A program made the position numbers and the translations under genes. The notes under the pieces are model-generated. The model did not search any database. It saw nothing but the letters and a program-made list of their open reading frames with translations, and was not told the DNA's origin. Source: Gemmatimonadaceae bacterium (GTDB taxonomy: Bacteria > Gemmatimonadota > Gemmatimonadetes > Gemmatimonadales > Gemmatimonadaceae). Taken from it: a stretch of 64,000 nucleotides of DNA. The stretch spans positions 248,001 through 312,000 of the forward strand of contig JADZDM010000005.1 in assembly GCA_020851035.1 (NCBI GenBank), given 5' to 3'. Below, piece after piece: positions 15,759 through 24,111 of the stretch (within the stretch, counting starts at the first letter, position 1; every line of letters begins with the position of its first letter).

Positions 15759-16264
15759 TGCGGCGCCCCTGGACCACCATCCGCATGGCCGCGCTGGCGG
15801 CGGCACTGCTGGTGGCAGGGACGATGCGCGCGCAGTCCGCGACGACGCAGGCGACGGCGACGGTGGTCACACCGCTCGTCGTCACCGGCATCGCACCACT
15901 CGCGTTTGGCGTCGTGTACCAGGGGGTCAGCAAGACCATCGCGAACAACGCGGCCAGCAGTGGCCGGTTGCGCGTGACGGGGTTCGGCACGTCGCAGATC
16001 CGGCTGACGGTGACGCTGCCGGCCGTGCTCACCAATGGCGCCAGCACCATGCCGATCAACCAGTACAGCGTGCGCATCAACGGGGTGAACAACATCGCCG
16101 GTGGCCAGGTCTTCTCGCTCGTGAGCGGCAACTCGCTCGTCGGGCCGCTGACGGCCGGCAATGTCTATCTCTGGGTGGGCGCACGTGTGCAGCCGTCGGC
16201 CAGCCAGGCCTTCGGTTCGTACGCCGGCTCGCTCGTCCTCACAGCTGTCTACACGGGGTTGTGA
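15758..16264 (+). CDS. DUF4402 pilin-like subunit 3
   Basis: A 168-residue third paralogue, more diverged from the first two. It has an Arg-rich N-terminus, a hydrophobic signal core, and a mature start SATTQATATVVTPLVVTG. The LWVGARVQPSASQAFGSYAGS ending keeps the DUF4402 pattern. The ATG overlaps the TGA of subunit 2 by one base. A perfect 15-bp stem-loop follows the gene (16271-16304). It may be a minor subunit or an alternative pilin. Confidence 0.8.
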   Translation: MRRPWTTIRMAALAAALLVAGTMRAQSATTQATATVVTPLVVTGIAPLAFGVVYQGVSKTIANNAASSGRLRVTGFGTSQIRLTVTLPAVLTNGASTMPINQYSVRINGVNNIAGGQVFSLVSGNSLVGPLTAGNVYLWVGARVQPSASQAFGSYAGSLVLTAVYTGL

Positions 16265-16270
16265 ATCCAC

Positions 16271-16304
16271 GCCCTGCCGCGCGCCGACGGGCGCGCGGCA
16301 GGGC
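16271..16304. terminator. Perfect stem-loop between pilin block and assembly genes
   Basis: Arms 16271-16285 and 16290-16304 (GCCCTGCCGCGCGCC and its exact complement) enclose a 4-base loop. There is no T-tract. Its position after three pilins and before the remaining genes suits an attenuator or an mRNA-stabilising hairpin that keeps pilin output above usher output. This role is inferred. Confidence 0.5.
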
Positions 16305-16336
16305 TCGCCGTCCCACATCGCTGACTACCCGCAACG

Positions 16337-16816
16337 ATGTCCAGCATGACCGCAACACTCCGCACGCTCGTCGTGGCCGGTGTCCTGTCCCTCGCGTCTC
16401 CCGCGATGGGGCAGGCACCGCTCGTCGTGACCCCGATCCAGAACCTGTCGTTCGGCGCGTTGCTGCCGAACGTCCGCACGGTGGTGGATGCACTCCAGCT
16501 CACGCGCAGCGGGCAGATCCGCGTGCAGGCCTCCATCGGCGCCGTGTTCGAGGTGCGCTACACCCTGCCGGCCGCCATGACCAGCGGCACCTCCAGCGTG
16601 CCACTCGTCTTCGGGACCAGTGCGGCCGGCGCGGCCGCATCCGGCACGCCGGCGTCGCTGCAACGTTTCAACCCGAACGTCGCCGCCCGCTTCCGGTTCG
16701 TCACCACCGACCGCGCCACGTTGTTCCTCGGCGGCGAAGCCCGCCCGCGGCTCGGCCAGGCCACCGGGACGTATTCCGCCCCGATCATCGTCACCATCAC
16801 CAACCTCGGAATCTGA
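16337..16816 (+). CDS. Fourth pilin-like secreted subunit
   Basis: A 159-residue exported protein with signal peptide ending near SPAMGQA. The mature region begins PLVVTPIQNLSFGALLPN, resembling the donor-strand and first-strand region of the DUF4402 proteins but more divergent, and ends LFLGGEARPRLGQATGTYSAP, the same closing motif. It might be a tip, adaptor or anchor subunit. The stop overlaps the chaperone ATG by one base. An alternative ATG at 16346 would shorten it by three residues. Confidence 0.72.
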   Translation: MSSMTATLRTLVVAGVLSLASPAMGQAPLVVTPIQNLSFGALLPNVRTVVDALQLTRSGQIRVQASIGAVFEVRYTLPAAMTSGTSSVPLVFGTSAAGAAASGTPASLQRFNPNVAARFRFVTTDRATLFLGGEARPRLGQATGTYSAPIIVTITNLGI

Positions 16817-17709
16817 TGCTCCGCGCCCCGTCCACCACCGAGGCCCGTGCCCGGCGCCTGCTGCGGCACCTCGCCATCGCGTGTGTCATCGCACTGCCGG
16901 TGCAGGCCCACGCCCAGGCGATCCTCGTCGCGCCGCAGGGCGTCGTCCTCAGCAACCGCGAACGCACCGGCACCGTGGAGCTGTACAACCCGTCGTCGCG
17001 CAGCGTGGAGGTGAGCCTCCGCCCGGTCTACGGACATCCCACCACCACCCCGGACGGCGACCTCACGCTGGCGATCGTCGAGCAGCCCGACAGCACCCAG
17101 CCGTCGGCCGCCGGCTTCGTGGATGCCTTCCCGCGCCGGCTCATCCTGCAACCGAACCAGCGGCAGACGGTCCGCCTGCTCGCGCGCCCGCCGCAGGGCC
17201 TGCCCGACGGCGAGTACTGGGCGCGCCTGGTCATCGCCGCGCGTGATGCCGAGGCACCGGCCACTGCCGCCAGCGACAGCAGCAGCGTCTCGGTGGGCCT
17301 GACGCTCGAGGTCCGCACCATCATCGCGGTCAACTACCGCAACGGTGCACAGCGCACGGGTGTGCAGATCGGCACCCTGTCCGCCGCCGCGACCGACGAC
17401 TCGCTGATCGTCCGCGCCCCGATGCAGCGCACCGGCACGGCCGCCTGGATCGGCACCACGACCGTCAGCCTGCGGAGTGCCAGTGGCGCCGTGGTGGCGT
17501 CGCAGGTGATGCAGACGGCGGTGTACCAGGCCATCTCGCCGCGCTTCGCCTTCGACCGTCGCGCGCTCGCGCCTGGCGCGTACCGCGTCACGATCGACAT
17601 GAACAACGACCGGCCGGATGTCACGCAGACCACGCTGCTGCGCGCGCCGGCGCAGCATGCCGAGGTGGCCGTCACGATTCCCGCGCCGGGCAGCAACGGC
17701 GGCGGGTGA
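16816..17709 (+). CDS. PapD-like periplasmic pilus chaperone
   Basis: A 297-residue exported protein: signal peptide ending ALPVQAHAQA, then an Ig-like domain with the chaperone hallmarks APQGVVLSNRERTGTVELYNPS (edge strand) and FPRRLILQPNQRQTVRLLARPP, equivalent to the PapD segment of alternating residues that caps subunits. A second beta domain covers about 170-280. It is longer than FimC/PapD and the basic anchor residues are not at obvious positions, so it belongs to an alternative chaperone class. The start overlaps the preceding stop by one base and the stop overlaps the usher ATG by one base. Partner subunits are the upstream DUF4402 proteins (inferred). Confidence 0.75.
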   Translation: MLRAPSTTEARARRLLRHLAIACVIALPVQAHAQAILVAPQGVVLSNRERTGTVELYNPSSRSVEVSLRPVYGHPTTTPDGDLTLAIVEQPDSTQPSAAGFVDAFPRRLILQPNQRQTVRLLARPPQGLPDGEYWARLVIAARDAEAPATAASDSSSVSVGLTLEVRTIIAVNYRNGAQRTGVQIGTLSAAATDDSLIVRAPMQRTGTAAWIGTTTVSLRSASGAVVASQVMQTAVYQAISPRFAFDRRALAPGAYRVTIDMNNDRPDVTQTTLLRAPAQHAEVAVTIPAPGSNGGG

Positions 17710-20700
17710 TGCGGCCGCCCCGCCGCCCCCTCGTGACACTGGCCGCTGCACTCGTCCTCTGGGCGGGTGCAGCGGTTCCGGCGTGTGCGCAGGGCGCGGT
17801 GGAGCCGACGCTGGTGGATGTGCGGCTGGGCCAGGTGGCGTCGCTCGCGCTGCGCGCGGAGCGTGCCGGTGACCGGCTCTGGCTGCCGGTGGCCGAACTG
17901 GCGGCCGGGCTCGAACTCGAGGTGGTGTCGCGCTCGGCGTCGCGCGTCGAGTTGCGTCGCTGGCCGTCGCGTGCCCTGATCGTCCTCGACCGCGACTCGG
18001 CGCTGGTGCGACTGGGGACGCGCGTGATCACGCCGCGGATCGGTGCGCTGCGGGTGCTCGATGGTGAGCTGGGCGTCGATGCCGGCACGCTGCAGGAGGT
18101 GCTGCAGGTGTCGTTCGAGGTGAGCTGGGCGGACCTGATGGTGTCGCTGCCGCAGGTCGACTCGCTGCCGATCGGTCGTCGCGTGGCGCGCGAGAAGGCG
18201 CGCGCGCAACTGAGTGCGCGTGGCGCGCAGCAGGGGGCGACCCAGTCGGTGGCCCCCCTCGCCCGCCCGCTCGCGGCCGGTGCCGTGCTCGACTACTCGC
18301 TGTCCATGCCGCTGCTGGGTGAGCGGCGCGAGCTCGGGTGGACCGCTGCGGGTGGCGTGGACGTGCTGGGCGGCTCGCTCGAGGTGAGCACCGGCGCCGT
18401 CACGGGTGGCACACGCCTGCCGACGCTCGCCTCGTGGACCGGTGTCTGGCGGGACGGCCGGAAGCTCACGCAACTGCGCCTCGGTGATGGCCTCGGTGGC
18501 GGCCCGCAGCCGCGCCTCGGCCGCGGACTGATGCTCACGAACGCCCCGTATGCGCGACCGGCGCTGTTCGGCCTGCAGACGCTGCGTGGCGACCTCCCTC
18601 CAGGCTGGACGATCGAGGCCTACCGCAACGGTGAGCTGGTGGCCGTGGACACCGTGGGACGTGGTGCGGGATACCAGCTGCAGCTGCCGGTGCTCTACGG
18701 CGAGAACCCCGTGGACCTGCTGGCGGTCGGGCCGTTCGGGCAGACGCGCGCGCTGTCGCAGAACCTGCGCATCATGTCCGACCTGCTCCCGCGGGACCGT
18801 GCGGAGTATGCGGGGAGCCTGGCCCAGTGTCGCCTGCGACAGCAGTGCCTCGCCGCCGGCACGCTCGACATGCGCGTGGGGCTCACCGAGCGATGGACGA
18901 TGCGCGTCGGCGCCGATGCACTGGCGCGTGACACCGTCGGCTGGCGGGTGGCGCCGTACCTCTCGTTCGTGGGAGCGCCGCGCCAGTCGGTGGCGGTCCA
19001 GCTGGATGCCGCGGCGCAGTCACGCACGCGCCTGGCGCTGAACATCGAGCCGTCGCAGAAGCTGCGCCTGTCGATGGAGCGGCAGTGGTTCGGCGAGGAT
19101 CCGATCGATCCGCTGCTGGCGGCGCGGCGTCTGGCGCAGACGAGCCTGTACGCGTTCTGGCGCCGGCTCGACCGCCGCCAGACGTCGGTGGAGGCGAGCC
19201 TCGACCAGACGCGCTTCATCGTCGGTGGTGCGCTGCTGCGCGCACGCATCGGGGTGGGCACGCAGAACAGCACCTGGCGCCTGCAACCGTACGTGCGGCA
19301 CGACCAGTCGTCGCGGGCCGGATTCCGCCAGACCGCGCTCGGCCTCGAGGCGACGCTGCTGCCGGACGGCAGTCGCGGCCCGTACCTCGGCGCATCACTC
19401 CTGCGACTGCTCGGTGAAGTCGATGCGCGGGGGCGTGCGATCCGCGAGGCGGTGACGCTGGCGATGCCGCTGCCCGGCGCGTTCCGCGTGGATGGTGGCG
19501 TGGCCCTGCAGCGCGGGATCCGGGGACCGATCGCAACCCTGTCGTTCTCGCGGGACCTGAACTCGCTGCGCAGCTACACCAACGCGACCATCTCGAACGG
19601 TGCGTCGTCGGTGTTGCAGAGCGTGCAGGGATCGGCGCTGGCGGCCCCGGGGTCGCGGCGTCCGCAGTTCGTGACGGGTCCATCGCTGCAGCGCACCGGC
19701 GTGACGGGGATCGTCTACCTCGATCGCAATGCGAACGGCCTGCGCGACGCCGGGGAACCGGTCGTCCCGGACGTGATGGTGCAGGTCGGCACCGGCTTCG
19801 CGCGCAGTGACGCGGATGGCCGGTACCGCGTGTGGGACCTCGTGCCGTTCGTGCCACTGCCGGTGCAGGTCGATTCGAGCTCGCTGCCCTCCCCGCTCTG
19901 GATTCCATCCGTGGCGCACGCGAGCCTCGAGGCGGGCCCGAACCGTTTCGAGCCGCTCGACATACCGCTGGTGGCGGGTGGCGTGCTCGAGGGGCGGGTC
20001 GTGTGGCGCCGCCAGGGTGGCGTATCGCTGCCACCGGTGCCGCTGCTCGTGACGAATGCGAAAGGGGCGGTGGTGGCGCGCACGGAGTCGTTCAGCGACG
20101 GGGAGTTCGTGCTCTTCGGAGTGCGTCCCGGGGTGCTGACGGTGCGTGTGGATCCGGCGTGGCTGGTGGCACAGCGCGCCGTGGCCGACTCCCAGTCGAT
20201 CACGCTCGCCGCGCAGGACGACGGAGCGATGGCCCGGCTGGCGCCGCTGACCATCGTGCAGCCGGGGCTAGAGCACGAGTGTGCCGCCGGCAGCGGCGCG
20301 GAGTGTGGCGCCCGGGATGCTGACCTGCGCGAAAGCCGGGGAGCCGAGGGCGTCGGCCTGCTCGAGGTGCACGAGCAACTCGTCCAGCGCGGAGTCACCG
20401 GCACCAAGGGGGAACGTGAGCTCGCGGTCCCGGCAGTCGTGGGCGTTCCCGAGCGTCTGTCGGCCGCGGCGTGCCGGCGCCTCACGCGCGCGCCTGGCGA
20501 GCACCGAGACTGTGCCCTGCCCGCACCCCTGCACACGGACCCGGAGCACCGGGTGTCCCGGACCGGCGAGCACGCTGACCGACTGAAGAGTGAGCGGGCG
20601 TCCCTGAACCGTGGCGGTGGCCGCGACCGAGCCCTGCTGGGCGCCGGCGGTGCCGGGCGTTCCCGCGAACAGCAGGAGCGCAAGGCACGCAGACGCGCCG

Positions 20701-20996
20701 TGACGGCACAGGGGGAGCGGCATGTGCGGAAGTCTCGACAGCGGGACGGCTGTGCACGAGGCTCGCTGCGTCGCGGCGCTTCCGATGCCGGGCCGGGAGC
20801 CCGTGAGGGGAACTGTACTGTCCGGTCCGCTACACCGGCAAGACCCGGCCGAGTTCGACTGCCTGCACCGGCCCGCGCCGCGCCCCGGCGTGGCGTGCCC
20901 AGCCCGCAGTCCGTCGCCGGGGGGCGTCGCCCCTCCATGGCCGAGCGCAAGATCCAGCGCCGTCGCCTCCGCGTCGCCGCCGTCAAGTCGCGCTGA
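17709..20996 (+). CDS. Usher-like outer-membrane protein with SdrD/Cna-B-like domain; 3' end anomalous
   Basis: A large exported protein: signal peptide ending VPACAQG, an N-terminal domain (about 30-180), a long region of barrel-like strands with a plug-like segment LFGLQTLRGDLPPGWTIEAYRNGELV and ENPVDLLAVGPFGQ (an arrangement seen in TcfC/CS1-type ushers), then GIVYLDRNANGLRDAGEPV, a SdrD/Cna-B-like beta domain, and another beta domain. Recognisable protein ends at about 20270 with LTIVQPG. The frame then stays open to 20996, but that part is Arg-rich and antisense to another credible gene. One fewer G in the GGGG before CTAG (20265-20271) would give an immediate stop, so a frameshift or lost stop is likely. 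Confidence 0.7.
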   Translation: MRPPRRPLVTLAAALVLWAGAAVPACAQGAVEPTLVDVRLGQVASLALRAERAGDRLWLPVAELAAGLELEVVSRSASRVELRRWPSRALIVLDRDSALVRLGTRVITPRIGALRVLDGELGVDAGTLQEVLQVSFEVSWADLMVSLPQVDSLPIGRRVAREKARAQLSARGAQQGATQSVAPLARPLAAGAVLDYSLSMPLLGERRELGWTAAGGVDVLGGSLEVSTGAVTGGTRLPTLASWTGVWRDGRKLTQLRLGDGLGGGPQPRLGRGLMLTNAPYARPALFGLQTLRGDLPPGWTIEAYRNGELVAVDTVGRGAGYQLQLPVLYGENPVDLLAVGPFGQTRALSQNLRIMSDLLPRDRAEYAGSLAQCRLRQQCLAAGTLDMRVGLTERWTMRVGADALARDTVGWRVAPYLSFVGAPRQSVAVQLDAAAQSRTRLALNIEPSQKLRLSMERQWFGEDPIDPLLAARRLAQTSLYAFWRRLDRRQTSVEASLDQTRFIVGGALLRARIGVGTQNSTWRLQPYVRHDQSSRAGFRQTALGLEATLLPDGSRGPYLGASLLRLLGEVDARGRAIREAVTLAMPLPGAFRVDGGVALQRGIRGPIATLSFSRDLNSLRSYTNATISNGASSVLQSVQGSALAAPGSRRPQFVTGPSLQRTGVTGIVYLDRNANGLRDAGEPVVPDVMVQVGTGFARSDADGRYRVWDLVPFVPLPVQVDSSSLPSPLWIPSVAHASLEAGPNRFEPLDIPLVAGGVLEGRVVWRRQGGVSLPPVPLLVTNAKGAVVARTESFSDGEFVLFGVRPGVLTVRVDPAWLVAQRAVADSQSITLAAQDDGAMARLAPLTIVQPGLEHECAAGSGAECGARDADLRESRGAEGVGLLEVHEQLVQRGVTGTKGERELAVPAVVGVPERLSAAACRRLTRAPGEHRDCALPAPLHTDPEHRVSRTGEHADRLKSERASLNRGGGRDRALLGAGGAGRSREQQERKARRRAVTAQGERHVRKSRQRDGCARGSLRRGASDAGPGAREGNCTVRSATPARPGRVRLPAPARAAPRRGVPSPQSVAGGRRPSMAERKIQRRRLRVAAVKSR
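20268..20723 (-). CDS. Secreted pilin-related protein, convergent with the usher gene
   Basis: A 151-residue protein with a clear signal peptide (CRHGASACLALLLFAG, cleavage near TAGAQQ). The mature N-terminus GSVAATATVQGRPLTL resembles the donor-strand region of the DUF4402 subunits (NVAATATVV), so it is probably a further subunit of the same system. Three cysteines lie in the middle (GCGQG, HDCRDRE). The TAG stop shares CTAG with the presumed stop of the usher gene on the other strand. The ATG at 20723 is chosen because residues upstream are not protein-like. Confidence 0.6.
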   Translation of the reverse strand: MPLPLCRHGASACLALLLFAGTPGTAGAQQGSVAATATVQGRPLTLQSVSVLAGPGHPVLRVRVQGCGQGTVSVLARRAREAPARRGRQTLGNAHDCRDRELTFPLGAGDSALDELLVHLEQADALGSPAFAQVSIPGATLRAAAGGTLVL

Positions 20997-21207
20997 GACC
21001 CGGATCACCGCCGGTCGCGGATTGCCCGGGGCGCGCTGGCGTTTTCACGAACGTGTGCGCCACGGTCACGACGACCCGCGGCGGCGATATATCGTGACGA
21101 AGGTGCACGGAACCGCGCGGTGTGCGTGTGCCATTCGGCGTGCAGGCCAGCCATCTTTCGGCATTGGCGGCGAACGGATCGCGGCCTCCCTACTTCCGAG
21201 TGTGTCC

Positions 21208-21486
21208 GTGCCCGACATTTCCTGCAGCCGGTGCAGCACCACGCGCGCCGGCTTCGAGCGTCCTCCGTTTCCCGGTGCCATCGGCCAGCGCGTCCTGGGC
21301 GAGATCTGCCAGGCCTGCTGGGCCGACTGGCTGAAGCAGCAGACGATGCTGATCAACCACTACGGCCTGAACGTGATGGATCCGCAGGCGCGACAGTTCC
21401 TGGTGAAGAACATGGGATCGTTCCTGTTCCGCACCGGTGACGCCGCCGAGATCGACACGAGCAAGCAAGGGACGATCTCACACTGA
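21208..21486 (+). CDS. YggX-family iron-trafficking / oxidative damage protection protein
   Basis: A 92-residue protein. PFPGAIGQRVLGEICQACWADW followed by KQQTMLINHYGLN and QFLVKNMGSFLF is the YggX signature (LYPGELG..W..KQTMLIN..LN in E. coli). It differs in having CSRC near the N-terminus and CQAC in the body, a possible extra metal site. YggX proteins are thought to limit Fe-dependent damage to Fe-S clusters. I use the GTG at 21208; GTG 21202 would add two residues. The stop overlaps the next gene's ATG by one base. Confidence 0.85.
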   Translation: MPDISCSRCSTTRAGFERPPFPGAIGQRVLGEICQACWADWLKQQTMLINHYGLNVMDPQARQFLVKNMGSFLFRTGDAAEIDTSKQGTISH

Positions 21487-23255
21487 TGCGCCGCGACCTC
21501 CGGATCCTCGCGGCGCTGGCGCTCCTGGCCGCGCCCGGCCTGCTCGGGGCGCAGTTGCGCACCGGGGGACGGGACAGCGCCTGGGTGCAGCGCACGCTGG
21601 CGTCACTGACGCTGCGGCAGAAGGTGGGGCAGATGGTGTGGCCGAGCGTGTTCGCGGACTACGTGGCGACCACCGACACGGCGTGGGCGCGGATCGAGTC
21701 GTGGATCACGCGCGACCAGGTGGGCGGCTTCACGATGTCGATCGGCAGCCCGGTGGAGATGGCCGCGAAGCTGAATGCGATGCAGCGCCTGTCTCGCGTG
21801 CCGATGCTCGTGGGTGCCGACCTGGAGGCTGGCGCGGGCTTCCGGGCGAGTGGCGGATTCTTCCTGCCGAACGCGATCGACCTCGGCGGTGCGACGGTGC
21901 TGCCGCCGCAGATGGCGCTGGGCGCGACGCGCGACACGATGCTGGCGTACGAGTACGGCCGGGTGACGGCGGTCGAGGGCCGTGCGCTCGGGATCCACAT
22001 CGTGTACGGGCCGGTGCTGGACGTGAACAACAACCCTGGCAATCCCGTGATCAACGTGCGCAGCTTCGGCGAGGACCCGGCCTGGGTCGGCCGGCTGGGG
22101 GCCGCCTACGTGCGCGGTGTCCAGGCGCACGGGATGCTCGCGACGGGCAAGCACTTCCCGGGCCATGGGGACACCGACGTGAACTCGCACCTCGCACTGC
22201 CGGTCGTGACGGCCTCGCGGGCGCGGCTGGACTCGGTGGAACTGCCGCCGTTCCGCGCGAGCATCGCTGCCGGCGTTGCCGCGATCATGACGTTCCATGG
22301 CAGCATGCCGGCGCTCGACTCGAGCGGCATGCCGGGCACGCTGTCGCCGCGCGTGCTGACCGGGCTGCTGCGCGAGGAGATGCGTTTCCAGGGGCTGATC
22401 ATCTCGGATGCGATGGACATGCGCGGAGTGCTCGACCGCTACGGTGCGGCCGAGGCAGCCCGGCTGGCGGTGCTGGCGGGGGCTGACGTGCTGATCCAGC
22501 CTGAGAACGTGACGGCGACGATCGATGCAGTGGTGGCGGGGGTGACGTCGGGGCGGATCGCGGCGTGGCGCATCGATGCGGCGGTGCGGCGCATCCTGCA
22601 GGCGAAGGCACGGCTCGGGCTGCAGCGCGGTGTGCAGGTGGACCTTGCCGCCGTCCGACGCGTGGTCGGTGACAGCGCAAACCGACGTTTGTCGGAGCGG
22701 ATCGCGGCCCGGTCGGTGACGCTGGTGCGTGACACGGGGCGCCTGCTGCCGTTGGTGTCCAACGCGGACAGTGGGTCACGTCGTATCCTGCATGTGGTGG
22801 TTGCGCGCAGCACCAACCTCGGCGCGGGACAGGCGTTTGCGGCGGCGCTCGGCCGGCGGGCGGGGCGGGTGCGGACGGTGGTGCTGCATCCGGATGATCC
22901 GTTTGTTGATCCGGCGCGTGTCTTGACGCAAGTTGACTCTGTTGACGTGGTCCTGATGGCGTCGTACATGGCGCAGCAATGGGACCAGGCATCCGCCGGG
23001 GTGCCCGATGGGCTTGGTGCCCTAGTGCATGCAATTCAGCGGCGTGGGAAGCCGCTGGTTATGATTGGGTTCGGCAATCCGTACCTCGGGGCCCAGTTGC
23101 CCGACGTCGGATCGTACGTCATTGCGTGGAATGGCAGCCGGGCATCCCAGCTGGCTGCGGCGAGGGCGGTGTTGGGCCTCCAGCCGTTCAACCGCTATAT
23201 TCCGATCTCGATGTCGATTTCTGGCCCCGTGCCGGGAAGCGGCACCCCTCACTAG
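21486..23255 (+). CDS. Glycoside hydrolase family 3 protein (beta-N-acetylhexosaminidase-like)
   Basis: A 589-residue exported GH3 enzyme. After a signal peptide (ALLAAPGLLGAQ) comes the GH3 TIM barrel: KVGQMVWPS, VGADLEAGAGFR, NPVINVRSFGEDP, the NagZ-type loop KHFPGHGDTDVNSH with the His/Asp acid-base pair, and IISDAMDMRGV with the nucleophilic Asp. A second Rossmann-like GH3-C domain follows (about 400-580). The HxGD loop places it with NagZ-like N-acetylglucosaminidases, suggesting peptidoglycan or chitin-derived substrates. It overlaps the YggX gene by one base, yet no functional link is apparent. Confidence 0.88.
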   Translation: MRRDLRILAALALLAAPGLLGAQLRTGGRDSAWVQRTLASLTLRQKVGQMVWPSVFADYVATTDTAWARIESWITRDQVGGFTMSIGSPVEMAAKLNAMQRLSRVPMLVGADLEAGAGFRASGGFFLPNAIDLGGATVLPPQMALGATRDTMLAYEYGRVTAVEGRALGIHIVYGPVLDVNNNPGNPVINVRSFGEDPAWVGRLGAAYVRGVQAHGMLATGKHFPGHGDTDVNSHLALPVVTASRARLDSVELPPFRASIAAGVAAIMTFHGSMPALDSSGMPGTLSPRVLTGLLREEMRFQGLIISDAMDMRGVLDRYGAAEAARLAVLAGADVLIQPENVTATIDAVVAGVTSGRIAAWRIDAAVRRILQAKARLGLQRGVQVDLAAVRRVVGDSANRRLSERIAARSVTLVRDTGRLLPLVSNADSGSRRILHVVVARSTNLGAGQAFAAALGRRAGRVRTVVLHPDDPFVDPARVLTQVDSVDVVLMASYMAQQWDQASAGVPDGLGALVHAIQRRGKPLVMIGFGNPYLGAQLPDVGSYVIAWNGSRASQLAAARAVLGLQPFNRYIPISMSISGPVPGSGTPH

Positions 23256-23339
23256 AACACGGCAGCCATACCGCGCTGACTGCCACTCGGCCGCTCAATC
23301 GGAGCGTGCACGAATCCGGGCGCGAAGGACCACGTGGGA

Positions 23340-23990
23340 ATGCGCAATCTCTTCTCTCTGGATCTGGTGCTCCTCTCGCCGCGGGACGGCGAGTGGTACG
23401 TCTGCACCTCGGCAGGCGCGGCCCGTGCGCGCGCGGCGGTCCGGACACTCCCGTTCCTTGGGGTGACCAAGGCGCCGAGCGAGGCGCTGCCGGCACTGGC
23501 GAAGTCCCTGGCGACGAAGACGGTCGGGGCCGCTCCGCGGTGGATGACGCAGGTCGGGGCGTTCTCGGAGGGGACCCATCCCGCCGACACCGCCATCTCG
23601 ATCGCCTTCGTGGCCGTCTATCCCGACGGCACGGTGCACGACGACGAAGGGTGGGTGCGGGCGGAGTCGGCGGTGCTGCCGCCGCGCCAGAAGGCGCTGC
23701 TGAAGGCGACGCTCGGCATGCTGCGGCACGCGGTGGAGCACGAGCCGATCGCGTTCCACGCCCTGCCGACCACGTTCACGCTGCGGGAACTGCAGCAGGT
23801 CTACGAGCTGCTGCTGGAGCGGCCGCTGCACAAGGCGAGCTTCCGGCGGTCGCTGCACGCGGCGCACCTGGTGGAGCCGACGAAGGCCTGGCGGGCAGAG
23901 GGGCGCGGCCGGCCGGCCCAGCTCTACAAGTTCGCGCCCCGGCGGCGGCGTGGTGCCGTGCGCGGCGTGCGTTTCGAGCTGGCGCGCTGA
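23340..23990 (+). CDS. NrtR-like regulator with degenerate Nudix domain
   Basis: About 216 residues. The N-terminal ~135 residues look like the Nudix-fold effector domain of NrtR-type regulators (FSLDLVLLSPRDGEWYV, TAISIAFVAVYPDG), but no Nudix box (GX5EX7REXXEEXGU) is visible, so it should not hydrolyse. The C-terminal winged helix is FTLRELQQVYELLLERPLHKASFRRSL...GRPAQLYKF, the NrtR DNA-binding pattern. NrtR proteins control NAD or sugar metabolism genes by sensing ADP-ribose or related ligands. No NAD gene is nearby. AAGGA (23325-23329) precedes; GTG 23334 is an alternative start. Confidence 0.7.
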   Translation: MRNLFSLDLVLLSPRDGEWYVCTSAGAARARAAVRTLPFLGVTKAPSEALPALAKSLATKTVGAAPRWMTQVGAFSEGTHPADTAISIAFVAVYPDGTVHDDEGWVRAESAVLPPRQKALLKATLGMLRHAVEHEPIAFHALPTTFTLRELQQVYELLLERPLHKASFRRSLHAAHLVEPTKAWRAEGRGRPAQLYKFAPRRRRGAVRGVRFELAR

Positions 23991-24017
23991 GCGGCTGGCC
24001 GGGCGTCGCCGAGCGGC

Positions 24018-24079
24018 GGCCCGGAATGCAGCGGGGGCCGGTGATCATCCGACCACCGGCCCCCGCTGCATTCCGGGCC
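24018..24079. terminator. Perfect 26-bp inverted repeat between convergent genes
   Basis: Arms 24018-24043 and 24054-24079 are exact complements around a 10-base loop. It lies between the 3' ends of the NrtR-like gene and the cold-shock gene, so a bidirectional terminator is likely. There is no T-run on either side, unlike the canonical terminator at 29250-29290. Confidence 0.6.
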
Positions 24080-24111
24080 TGCCGTGCGGTGGCGGAGGGG
24101 AGAACCCCCGC

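Noticed and set aside
20271-20996. Tail of the usher frame and a 19-residue basic peptide at 20937-20996
   Set aside because: The tail is antisense to a credible secreted protein and Arg-rich. The peptide MAERKIQRRRLRVAAVKSR has no ribosome-binding site and no family I recognise.
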